Positions 32,058-39,389 of a DNA stretch of 39,389 nt are shown here, piece after piece. The stretch lies in NCBI GenBank assembly GCA_004556545.1, contig SFGO01000011.1:1-39389 (forward strand), given 5' to 3'. How positions within the stretch are numbered: position 1 is the stretch's first letter; each line of letters starts with the position of its first letter. The notes beneath the pieces are model-generated. The model searched no databases and was not told the origin of the DNA. It saw only the letters and a program-made list of their open reading frames with translations. The DNA is from Clostridiales bacterium. GTDB lineage: Bacteria; Bacillota; Clostridia; Christensenellales; Aristaeellaceae. The position numbers were made by a program, and so were the translations under genes.

Positions 32058-32732
32058 ATGATTCATTCCGTCAGGCAGATGGTGACGGGCTGCGGCACTT
32101 TGCCGGAGAGTATGCTCCGCGAAGGCGGCAGCCCGAAGGCGGGTTTTCCCATCATCTTCAGCTTTTTCCTGCTGGAAACGGATGACCGGCGCATTCTTGT
32201 GGATACCTCCTGCGATACCATGCCGGGCATGGAAATACGGAACCGGCGCAGCCCTGCGGAGGCGCTGCAGGAAGAAAAGGTTTCGCCGGATACCATTACG
32301 GATGTGCTGCTTACCCATGCCCATCACGACCACATAGAGGGAGTGCGTTTCTTCCCTCAGGCAAGGTTCTTCATTCAGGAGGACGAATATGCCTGCGGCG
32401 GACGGAACTATTTCCCCGCCGGAGCCGATGTGACCTGCTTTCGGCAGGAATATTCTCTGGGCGGCGTTCAAATGAAGCGCATCGGCGGGCACAGCGTGGG
32501 CTCCAGCATTGCGCTGTTCCGCTATCGGAATGCGCCGTATCTGATCGCCGGGGACGAATGCTACGCCTACGAAAATATCCGGGAGAAACAGCCGCCCGCC
32601 AACCCCTATCGCCTGCGGGAAAGCCTGCACTTTTTGGAAACCTATGCCGCAGGCGAATGGCGCATCCTGCTGTCCCATCAGCCGGGCGGTTCCCTGCTGA
32701 CGGAACAGAAAAACAAAAGCGAAGGGCGCTGA
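32058..32732 (+). CDS. MBL-fold metallo-hydrolase (lactonase-like)
   Basis: A 224-aa cytoplasmic hydrolase. The metal motif HAHHDH places H87, H89, D91 and H92; GGHSVGS, AGDE and LSHQPG supply the remaining ligands. This is the arrangement of small lactonase-like members of the fold. It follows two dehydrogenases, so opening of a sugar lactone formed by oxidation is a reasonable inference. GAGGAAA precedes the start. Confidence 0.87.
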   Translation: MIHSVRQMVTGCGTLPESMLREGGSPKAGFPIIFSFFLLETDDRRILVDTSCDTMPGMEIRNRRSPAEALQEEKVSPDTITDVLLTHAHHDHIEGVRFFPQARFFIQEDEYACGGRNYFPAGADVTCFRQEYSLGGVQMKRIGGHSVGSSIALFRYRNAPYLIAGDECYAYENIREKQPPANPYRLRESLHFLETYAAGEWRILLSHQPGGSLLTEQKNKSEGR

Positions 32733-32840
32733 AGGAACGCCGGGTTCCCGCCTGCGCGAAGCAGGGCCGGTTCGATGGGTTATAGGAAAACGCGCGCTGA
32801 TGCGGCCCGGGATCAGCGGCCTGAAGGAGAATGGAGAACG

Positions 32841-35402
32841 ATGCTTCCAATCAACCGTATGCGCTGTGAATATCTCTGTCAGCCGCTTGGCGTAGATACG
32901 TCCGCCCCTTATCTGAGCTGGGCGGTCAGTCCTGCGTGCGGCGGGAATGCGGACACCCGCGTTCTGGTCAGCTATGAGGAAGACTTTTCCTCCCTTCTGT
33001 GGGATTCCGGGTGGACGGCCCGGCAATGCGCCGTGACCTATGCCGGAGAGCCCCTTCGTTCCGGCAGCCGCGTCTGGTGGAAGGTTCTGATTCGCCCGGC
33101 GGGGCAGGAGGACAGCATCGCGGAGGGCGTCAGCTGGTTTGAGACGGGACTGATGCGGGAAACGGACTGGCACGGGCAATGGATCCGCGCCGACGCCCCC
33201 TGCGAAGCGCCGGTGCTGCTCCGTACTTTCCCTTTGGAGCATGTGCCGGACAAGGCGCGGGTGTATCTCTGCGGTCTGGGCTTCTTTGAACTGTTTGTGA
33301 ACGGCAGGCGGGCAGGCAATGAGGTTTTGCAGCCCGTTTGGACGGCTTACAGCCCGCAGCCGCAGACGGGTATGCTCTATCCCTACCATTATGAGGGAAC
33401 GTATCGCACCCCTTATCGGGTCTTCTCCCTAGACGGGCTTTTGCAAACGGGAAGCAACCGTCTGGAAGTCCATCTGGGAAACGGCTGGTATCATCAGAAC
33501 CAGCGCTGCATCGAAGGAAACCTGTGGTATGGCGAAACGCCGGTGCTGCTGCTGGAACTGCGGATGGACGGGCAGGTTCTGGTCAGCGACACGCACTGGC
33601 AATGGCGGGAGAGCAGCGTTATACGAAACAATATCTTTTACGGCGAAGAAATTGACCATACCCGCCCCTGCGGGCCGCTGCGGCCCGTATGCGCCGCACC
33701 GGCCCCGGAAGGACGGCTGAAAGCGCAGGAGTGCCCGTCGGATGCGCCGCAGGAAAGGTATCGTCCTCTGCGGGCATGGGAAACCCAAACAGAGCGTCTC
33801 ATTCTGGACTTCGGCCAGAACCTGTCCGGCTGGGTGGAGGCGCAGACGGAAGCGTGCTTCGGCGACAGGCTGGAGCTATGCTTCGCGGAGGAAATAGCGC
33901 CGGATGGGGACGCATGGAAAATGGATTACGACAGCGCTGGCGGCGACGGGCAGATTCAGCGGGATGTGTTTGTGCTGGCAGGCAAGAAGCAGGAGCAAGT
34001 CCATCCGCGCTTTTGCTGGCATGGCTATCGGTATGCGGAGGCGGCGCTTCGGCGAAAGGGGCGGCTGGTTCCGCTGCAATTCGACGGCACAGGGCTGACG
34101 GCTCCCGGCTTTCGCGCTGACCTGACCTCGGTGCTGGTATCCGCCAATCATCCTGTCTGCGGCAGCTTTTTCTGCAGCGACGATCTTCTCAACTGGTTTC
34201 ATCACGCGGCGGTCATGAGCCTGCGCTCCAATCAGCACTGCGGCGTGCCGCTGGACTGTCCCCACCGGGAAAGACTGGGCTACACGGGCGACGGACAAAT
34301 TACGGCCCGTGCCGTCCTGCTGAATCTGGAGGCAGAGGCCTTTATGCGGAAGTGGATGCGCGACATTCTGGACGCGCAGAACCGCAAAACCGGGCATGTG
34401 CCCCACACGGCCCCCTTCTATAACGGCGGAGGCGGCCCCGGCGGCTGGGGCGGCGCGATGGTCTTTGTTCCATGGGAGCTGTACCGTCACACCGGCCAGA
34501 CGGAGATCCTTCGGGAAGCGTGGTCTCCCATGCTGCACTGGATGGCCTATCTGCAAACCCACAGCCGGGACGGGCTGGTGGTGCGGGAAGAGGAGGGCGG
34601 CTGGTGTCTGGGCGATTGGGCCACGCCGGGCAAGACGGCCGTGGAACCGGAGCTGGTCAACACCGCGCTGACCATCCGCATGCTGGAAATTATGCTTCGG
34701 ATTGCCGCAATCCTTGGAAAGAACGACGATCGGCCCGCGCTGGAGCAGGAACGGCAATATCGCATAGAGGCCTTCCGGCGGCATTTCTATCACCCGGAAA
34801 CAGGAGGCTATGGCGCGGAACGTCAGGGGGCGGAGGCCTTCGCTCTTTGGTGCGGCGCGGTTCCCGAGGAGGAAAAGAACCGTGCGATGCAGAAGATTCT
34901 TTACGACCTGAAGGCGCGCGGCACGCATTTTGATACGGGAATTTTCGGCACCCCCATTCTGCTGGAAATCCTCAGCCGCTCAGGAGAAGCGGATACCGCC
35001 TTTCGCCTGATGACCGCCGAGGGAAAACCGTCCTTTCGGGCCATGCGGGAGCAGGGCGCGACCACGCTTTATGAACACTGGAACGGCGGCTCCCACAATC
35101 ATGCCATGTTCGGCAGCGCGGACGCTTGGCTGTATGAATGGGCCGCCGGACTGGCTCAGGCAGAAAACAGCGCCGGATGGAAGCAGATTGTTCTGCGCCC
35201 CGGCGCAATCAGCCTGCTTCAGCAGGCACAGGCCACAGTCGAAACGCCGCTTGGTTCCTGTACGCTCCGGTGGAAACGGGAAGAAGGCGGGCTGGCCGTC
35301 AGCGCCCGGATTCCCTGCTTGGCGCAGGCGCGTATCGAACTGCCGGACGGGCGGATTCAGCCGGTTCCGTCCGGGCAGCATGAATGGTTCTTCGGTATTT
35401 GA
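32841..35402 (+). CDS. GH78 family alpha-L-rhamnosidase, second copy
   Basis: An 853-aa cytoplasmic enzyme with the full GH78 layout: N-terminal sandwich domains (YLSWAVSP, GLGFFELFVNGRRAG), a central barrel with DCPHRERLGYTGD (D472, E477, D484) and YEHWNGGSHNHAMFGS with E745. The start at 32841 has AGGAG upstream; an ATG at 32775 lies further from any good site. It differs widely from the first GH78, so a different linkage is likely. It lies between the MBL hydrolase and the second GH-A protein. Confidence 0.93.
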   Translation: MLPINRMRCEYLCQPLGVDTSAPYLSWAVSPACGGNADTRVLVSYEEDFSSLLWDSGWTARQCAVTYAGEPLRSGSRVWWKVLIRPAGQEDSIAEGVSWFETGLMRETDWHGQWIRADAPCEAPVLLRTFPLEHVPDKARVYLCGLGFFELFVNGRRAGNEVLQPVWTAYSPQPQTGMLYPYHYEGTYRTPYRVFSLDGLLQTGSNRLEVHLGNGWYHQNQRCIEGNLWYGETPVLLLELRMDGQVLVSDTHWQWRESSVIRNNIFYGEEIDHTRPCGPLRPVCAAPAPEGRLKAQECPSDAPQERYRPLRAWETQTERLILDFGQNLSGWVEAQTEACFGDRLELCFAEEIAPDGDAWKMDYDSAGGDGQIQRDVFVLAGKKQEQVHPRFCWHGYRYAEAALRRKGRLVPLQFDGTGLTAPGFRADLTSVLVSANHPVCGSFFCSDDLLNWFHHAAVMSLRSNQHCGVPLDCPHRERLGYTGDGQITARAVLLNLEAEAFMRKWMRDILDAQNRKTGHVPHTAPFYNGGGGPGGWGGAMVFVPWELYRHTGQTEILREAWSPMLHWMAYLQTHSRDGLVVREEEGGWCLGDWATPGKTAVEPELVNTALTIRMLEIMLRIAAILGKNDDRPALEQERQYRIEAFRRHFYHPETGGYGAERQGAEAFALWCGAVPEEEKNRAMQKILYDLKARGTHFDTGIFGTPILLEILSRSGEADTAFRLMTAEGKPSFRAMREQGATTLYEHWNGGSHNHAMFGSADAWLYEWAAGLAQAENSAGWKQIVLRPGAISLLQQAQATVETPLGSCTLRWKREEGGLAVSARIPCLAQARIELPDGRIQPVPSGQHEWFFGI

Positions 35403-35437
35403 CAAAACGATCTCTAGCGTTTAGGGGAGGAATGAAA

Positions 35438-37366
35438 ATGGATTCTCAGCATTTTGAGCAGGGCGCCTTTTTTATCGGATGCAACTACTGGGCGTCCCAC
35501 GCGGGCATGTTCATGTGGCGCGACTGGGACGAACGCACGGTGGAGGAGGATCTGCGCCGTCTGGCGCAGGCGCGGATCACGACATTGCGGATTTTCCCCC
35601 TGTGGAGCGATTTCCAACCCCTGCGCCTGCACATGGGCGCGCATGGCGAGCCGCGGGAGGAACGGCTGGCCGAAACGCCGCTGGCTTTTGACGAAGCAGG
35701 CTGCGCGGGCGTGGACACGGTTATGCTGGAACGCTTCCGGAAATTCTGCGATTTGGCGGAAAAGTACCGTCTGAAGCTGATTGTGGGTCTTTTGACCGGA
35801 TGGATGAGCGGCCGTCTGTTTGTGCCGGAAATGCTGCAGGGCCGCAATATATTGACGGATCCGATCGCCATAAAGTGGGAAATCCGCTTCGTCCGGCTGA
35901 TGGTGCGCCGCTTCCGGGAGCATCCGGCCATTGCGGCCTGGGATTTGGGCAACGAGTGCAACTGCATGGGTCAGGTAACTAACGCGGAGCAGGCGTATGT
36001 ATGGGCCTCCGCGATTTCGATGGCGATCCGCTGCGAGGACGCGGAGCGCCCGATCGTTTCCGGGATGCACAGCCTGTCCCCCGACGGGCATTGGCGCATG
36101 CAGGAGCAGGCGGAATTCTTAGACGTGCTGTGCACCCATCCCTATCCGATTTTTACCCCGCATTGCGATACCGATCCGCTGAATCAAATGAAAAGCGCGC
36201 TGCACGCAGCGGCGCAGTCCCTGTATTACGCTGATCTGGGCGGAAAGCCCTGCTTTGCCGAGGAAATGGGCGTGCTGGGCCCCATGGTGGTTTCCGACGC
36301 CTATGCCGCCGATTACATTCGCGCATCGCTGCTGACGCTGCTGGCCCATGACTGCCGGGGCATGCTTTGGTGGTGCGGCTTTGAGCAGAGCGAGCTGAGC
36401 CGAACGCCCTATGATTGGAACGGCGTGGAGCGGGAATTGGGCCTGTTCTATCTGGATCGGACGGAAAAACCGGTGCTGAAAGCCATGACGGCCTTTTCCG
36501 AATTTGTGGAGGCGCTTCCGTTCCGGCGCATGCCCAAGCGCATGACGGATGCGGTATGCGTGCTCACCCGCGGGCAGGACGCATGGGCGGCGGCCTACGG
36601 GGCGTTCATTCTGGCGAGACAGGCCCACGTGGATCTGACATTTGCCTGGGCGGACGGCCCCATTCCGGAGGCGCCCGCTTATCTGCTCCCCAGCGTGATA
36701 GGCGATACGCCCATGAACCGCAGCGTGTACCTGAAGCTGATCGACCGGGTGAAGCAGGGAGCCAAGCTGTACCTTTCGCTGGATGGCGCGCTCCTGTCGC
36801 CTTTCAGCGCCTTCAGCGGCCTCCGCGTCCTGACCAGAGCCCATGCGCCGCAGACGGCGGAGGTGAGCTTCCAAGGAGAAACCATTCGCATGCAGCGTGA
36901 TTATCGCCTGCGCTGCGAGAGCATTGGGGCCGAGGTGCTTGCGTCCGCCTTCAATGGGGACGTTGCCTTTGCCCGGAACCGCTGCGGCGAGGGAGAGGTG
37001 TACACGCTTTTGTTCCCGCTGGAGCATCAGATGGCCTGCCAGCCGGGCATGACGGATTCGGAGGACGCGCAGCCCGGATTCCTGTTCTATGAGGCCATGA
37101 ACCTGCGCAGCCGGGAGAAGGCCGTGTCGGTCAGCCAGCCCACGCTGGGCCTGACGGAGCATCAGGTTGACGACCGGCAGCATATTGTCACGGTGATCAA
37201 CTATGAGCCTTACGATCAGCAGGCGCTGCTGACGCTGGCGGAGGGCTGGACCGTCGTTGAATGCCGCAGCATGGAGGACGCCGCGCAGCTGCACGGCTCC
37301 ACCCTGCACCTGCCCCATAACAATGGCGCGGTGCTCACGGTAGCATACGCGGAGCCGCAGCCCTGA
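35438..37366 (+). CDS. clan GH-A-like glycoside hydrolase, paralogue 2
   Basis: A 642-aa cytoplasmic hydrolase, clearly paralogous to the protein at 18089: both share a barrel start of the form GCNYW/GVNYW, LLTGWMSGRLFVP and WDLGNECNCMG. Probable acid/base is E173 and nucleophile E276 (CFAEEMG). The C-terminal half has the same amidotransferase-like segment (AYLLPSVIGD, AKLYLSLDGA). The start 35438 is seven bases after GGGGAGG; an ATG at 35432 is too close. It is the last gene before the terminator. Confidence 0.86.
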   Translation: MDSQHFEQGAFFIGCNYWASHAGMFMWRDWDERTVEEDLRRLAQARITTLRIFPLWSDFQPLRLHMGAHGEPREERLAETPLAFDEAGCAGVDTVMLERFRKFCDLAEKYRLKLIVGLLTGWMSGRLFVPEMLQGRNILTDPIAIKWEIRFVRLMVRRFREHPAIAAWDLGNECNCMGQVTNAEQAYVWASAISMAIRCEDAERPIVSGMHSLSPDGHWRMQEQAEFLDVLCTHPYPIFTPHCDTDPLNQMKSALHAAAQSLYYADLGGKPCFAEEMGVLGPMVVSDAYAADYIRASLLTLLAHDCRGMLWWCGFEQSELSRTPYDWNGVERELGLFYLDRTEKPVLKAMTAFSEFVEALPFRRMPKRMTDAVCVLTRGQDAWAAAYGAFILARQAHVDLTFAWADGPIPEAPAYLLPSVIGDTPMNRSVYLKLIDRVKQGAKLYLSLDGALLSPFSAFSGLRVLTRAHAPQTAEVSFQGETIRMQRDYRLRCESIGAEVLASAFNGDVAFARNRCGEGEVYTLLFPLEHQMACQPGMTDSEDAQPGFLFYEAMNLRSREKAVSVSQPTLGLTEHQVDDRQHIVTVINYEPYDQQALLTLAEGWTVVECRSMEDAAQLHGSTLHLPHNNGAVLTVAYAEPQP

Positions 37367-37434
37367 CGCAGCCTCAGGCAGACGGCAAAAAGAACGTTCC
37401 CGCGCAGGCCGCTGCCCGGAAAGTATTGCAGAAT

Positions 37435-37484
37435 CGAAAAATGCGGGCGATTTGGCGCTGATGTCAAATCGCTCGCATTTTTCG
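37435..37484. terminator. bidirectional-looking terminator closing the plus-strand locus
   Basis: A 20-bp stem (37435-37454 with 37465-37484, one G-U pair) and a ten-base loop. Its outer part contains AAAAA on the left arm and TTTTT on the right, as in terminators that work both ways. Confidence 0.85.
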
Positions 37485-37538
37485 TCAGGATGAGAAGAAA
37501 AAAGATAAAGATACGAGCGGGGCTTATCGCCCTTCCGA

Positions 37539-37557
37539 ACGGCGCGAAAAACGCCGT
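37539..37557 (+). promoter_or_regulatory. small hairpin in boundary region
   Basis: ACGGCG (37539-37544) and CGCCGT (37552-37557) with a seven-base loop, followed by ATTTT. Possible backup terminator. Confidence 0.35.
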
Positions 37558-37759
37558 ATTTTCAGCCTTTTTTATCCTTTTTCCTTCCAAAAAGTAGCGG
37601 TATTTTCCATTTTGGGCTAGACTATATCTGAATGGCTGAAATCCTTGATATGTCAGGGGCTTTGACTTGTTTTTTGCATTTTTGCCGCTTGTTTGTCGCT
37701 TAAATCGGCACTACGACGCTTGAAAATGCCCACGACATGCAACATCTCGTAATTGCCTT

Positions 37760-37788
37760 TTGCAGTGCTTCATGTTAGAATTTATAAG
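37760..37788 (+). promoter_or_regulatory. sigma-A-like promoter of the restriction-modification gene
   Basis: TTGCAG (37760-37765), a 17-base spacer and TATAAG (37783-37788), 72 bases before the ATG. Confidence 0.65.
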
Positions 37789-37796
37789 GATATTTG

Positions 37797-37817
37797 TGCC
37801 CATTTAACGAATGGGCA
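37797..37817 (+). promoter_or_regulatory. inverted repeat in the leader of the restriction-modification gene
   Basis: TGCCCATT and AATGGGCA, a perfect 8-bp inverted repeat with a five-base loop, start about nine bases after the -10 box. Operator or leader hairpin. Confidence 0.55.
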
Positions 37818-37860
37818 TAGTCGTCCATGGTACATTCCAATTAGATAGGGGCAAATACAC

Positions 37861-39389
37861 ATGGCGAAGAAAGAAGCGAATTTTGATTTATATATTCATG
37901 ACTTGCTTGTTGAAGCAGGAATTCAGGCGGACACGCAAGGCAGTAACGTGTTTGAAATCAACAATGCCTTGAAAACCGCTTCGAAGCATCAGACTGGAAA
38001 AGCAGGTTTCCCGGAATACGTTGCCGTTGTCCGGGATTTTGTTCTTGTGATGGAAGATAAAGCGGACAGGGCGAATCTGTGCTTGATGGAAGATGGACAG
38101 ATTTCACAAACCATAACAGCAACAACGGATTATGCTGTAAATGGCGCATTGTTTTACGCACAGCACATTATTGAACATACAGCTTTCAAGAAAGTATTTG
38201 CCTTTGGAAATGCAGGTGATAAAAAGCACCACATTCTGCGCCCTGTTTTTGTAGATGAACAGGGCTATAAAATCTTGCCAGATGTGCAGACGTTTGAAAA
38301 CTTCTCCCAAAATCATATACAGGAATACTATCAGCGCATTGTGTTAGGGCAGGTTCCCCCTGAAGATATAGAACTTGCTGATATTCTTAAAAAGGCAAAA
38401 GAATTACATGAATATCTGCGCAACTATGGCGGACTGGGCGAAGATGAAAAGCCCCTTGTCGTGTCCGCAATTTTGCTTGCCCTGCGTGAACAAAAATATG
38501 GTTTCCGACTTGATATGTTGGTCGGTGACACCGTACAGGGCAATACAGACGGTGAAATCCTGTATAGGTATCTTGAAAATAATCTGAAACGGGCAAAGGT
38601 TTCACCCGATGTAAAGAAAGAACGTGTCTTGAATCAGTTCACATTGATAAAGGACAGGCCGCAACTGAATACCGTGCGAGAAGATTTACAGAAAACACCG
38701 CTGAAATTCTTTGCGGAATATATCAACAGGAATATCTTTCAAGCGCTGATTTCAAATTCCCCAGAAGATTATTTGGGGCGGTTTTACGGTGAATTTGTGT
38801 CCTATTCCGGCGGTGATGGGCAGGCACTCGGTGTCGTCTTAACGCCCCGTCACATTACAGAATTGTTTTGTGAATTGGTGGACTTAAAGCCCACGGACGT
38901 TCTATTTGATCCCTGCTGCGGCACAGGTGGGTTCCTAATTTCAGGAATGCACAGAATGTTACGCGCCGCCGGTAGTGAACAACAGCGTAAGGATATAAAA
39001 AGCAAGCAGATACATGGCATAGAAATCAGGGACGATATGTTTTCTATCGCCACAACAAACATGATTTTGCGCGGAGATGGGCAAAGTAATCTTGTTTGTG
39101 CTGATTTTCTCGCGCAGAATCCGGGGGATATTCAGCTTAAAGGTGTAACGGTCGGTTTTATGAATCCGCCTTATTCACAAGCGAAAACAAAAGAAACGGC
39201 GCATTTGTCCGAACTGTCCTTTATCCGCCATTTGCTTTCCTGCGTCTGTGAAAGTGGCAAAGTTGCCGTGATTGTCCCTGTCTCCGCAATGATTGGAAAG
39301 ACAAAGGATGACAAGGAAGTCAAGGAAGATATATACAAGCATCATACGCTTGAAGGGGTTATCACGCTCAATAAACAGACGTTCTACGG
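37861..39389 (+). CDS. N6-adenine DNA methyltransferase with N-terminal nuclease-like motif (partial, runs off the end)
   Basis: An open frame from ATG 37861 to the window end, 509 codons with no stop, so the C-terminus is missing. The N-terminal part has FPEY with E52 and VMEDKAD with E65, D66 and K67, resembling a PD-(D/E)xK nuclease. The methylase domain shows LTPRHITELF, motif I DPCCGTGGFL starting at D350 and motif IV NPPY (435-438). This order is that of type I HsdM-like or type IIG/BcgI-like restriction-modification polypeptides. A GGGG lies nine bases before the start. Composition differs from the sugar locus. Confidence 0.88.
   Translation, partial: MAKKEANFDLYIHDLLVEAGIQADTQGSNVFEINNALKTASKHQTGKAGFPEYVAVVRDFVLVMEDKADRANLCLMEDGQISQTITATTDYAVNGALFYAQHIIEHTAFKKVFAFGNAGDKKHHILRPVFVDEQGYKILPDVQTFENFSQNHIQEYYQRIVLGQVPPEDIELADILKKAKELHEYLRNYGGLGEDEKPLVVSAILLALREQKYGFRLDMLVGDTVQGNTDGEILYRYLENNLKRAKVSPDVKKERVLNQFTLIKDRPQLNTVREDLQKTPLKFFAEYINRNIFQALISNSPEDYLGRFYGEFVSYSGGDGQALGVVLTPRHITELFCELVDLKPTDVLFDPCCGTGGFLISGMHRMLRAAGSEQQRKDIKSKQIHGIEIRDDMFSIATTNMILRGDGQSNLVCADFLAQNPGDIQLKGVTVGFMNPPYSQAKTKETAHLSELSFIRHLLSCVCESGKVAVIVPVSAMIGKTKDDKEVKEDIYKHHTLEGVITLNKQTFY

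Larger units (their letters stand above)
37367..37860. other. intergenic boundary region
   Basis: This 494-base gap holds a large stem-loop terminator (37435-37484), a small hairpin (37539-37557), and the promoter of the restriction-modification gene (37760-37788) with an inverted repeat (37797-37817). From about 37600 on the DNA becomes more AT-rich. No gene was recognised. Confidence 0.6.

Noticed and set aside
37650..37765. Short minus-strand open stretch of about 38 codons in the boundary region
   Set aside because: It is not bounded by a credible start with a ribosome-binding site, and the peptide is not recognisable; a decayed gene end cannot be excluded.

Overview
The window looks like an anaerobic Bacillota (Clostridia) genome, most plausibly a gut or rumen organism. 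The evidence is the regulator and transporter families (RpiR, YesM/YesN two-component, LplB/YtcP-type permeases, RbsABC-type importer), Gram-positive-style ribosome-binding sites and sigma-A-like promoters. Nothing ribosomal is present to fix the taxonomy. Base composition is visibly uneven: the left end (1-5500) and the right end (from about 37600) are more AT-rich than the centre.

Region 1 (132-5470, minus strand) is a five-gene sugar operon read right to left: two CUT1-type permeases, a solute-binding protein, an RpiR regulator and a GH4 NAD-dependent glycosidase. It has a good promoter at 5552-5580 and stem-loops on both sides of the binding-protein cistron.

Region 2 (5471-17703, plus strand) starts with a divergent gene for an AraC-type regulator fused to a GH39-like domain that seems to have lost its catalytic glutamates. 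A nine-gene operon follows: Gfo/Idh/MocA oxidoreductase, TIM-barrel protein, DUF6379 small protein, RbsA-like ATPase, RbsC-like permease, solute-binding protein, ThuA-like protein, second TIM-barrel protein and second Gfo/Idh/MocA oxidoreductase. The first three resemble the DgpA/DgpC/DgpB parts of bacterial C-glycoside cleavage systems, in which the sugar is oxidised at C3 and the aglycone bond is then broken by elimination. ThuA and the second oxidoreductase fit 3-keto-sugar chemistry too. I regard this operon as the most exciting item: an apparently complete import, oxidise and eliminate pathway with its own sensor-regulator.

Region 3 (18011-37484, plus strand) is a large glycoside locus. 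It holds two paralogous clan-GH-A-like hydrolases (one at each end), a YesM histidine kinase, a GH130 protein, an LplB/YtcP/solute-binding importer, two GH78 alpha-L-rhamnosidases, a YesN response regulator, a third Gfo/Idh/MocA oxidoreductase, a zinc-less MDR dehydrogenase and an MBL-fold hydrolase. Three promoters in it share TGTCACT exactly 22 bases before the -10 box, a candidate binding site for the YesN regulator. None of its hydrolases has a signal peptide, so intact oligosaccharides or plant glycosides are probably imported and cut inside the cell.

Region 4 (37367-39389) starts with a strong terminator and ends in a partial gene for a restriction-modification protein with an N-terminal nuclease-like motif and an N6-adenine methylase domain. 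It looks like a separate, possibly acquired, unit.

No tRNA, rRNA, CRISPR array or insertion sequence was seen.
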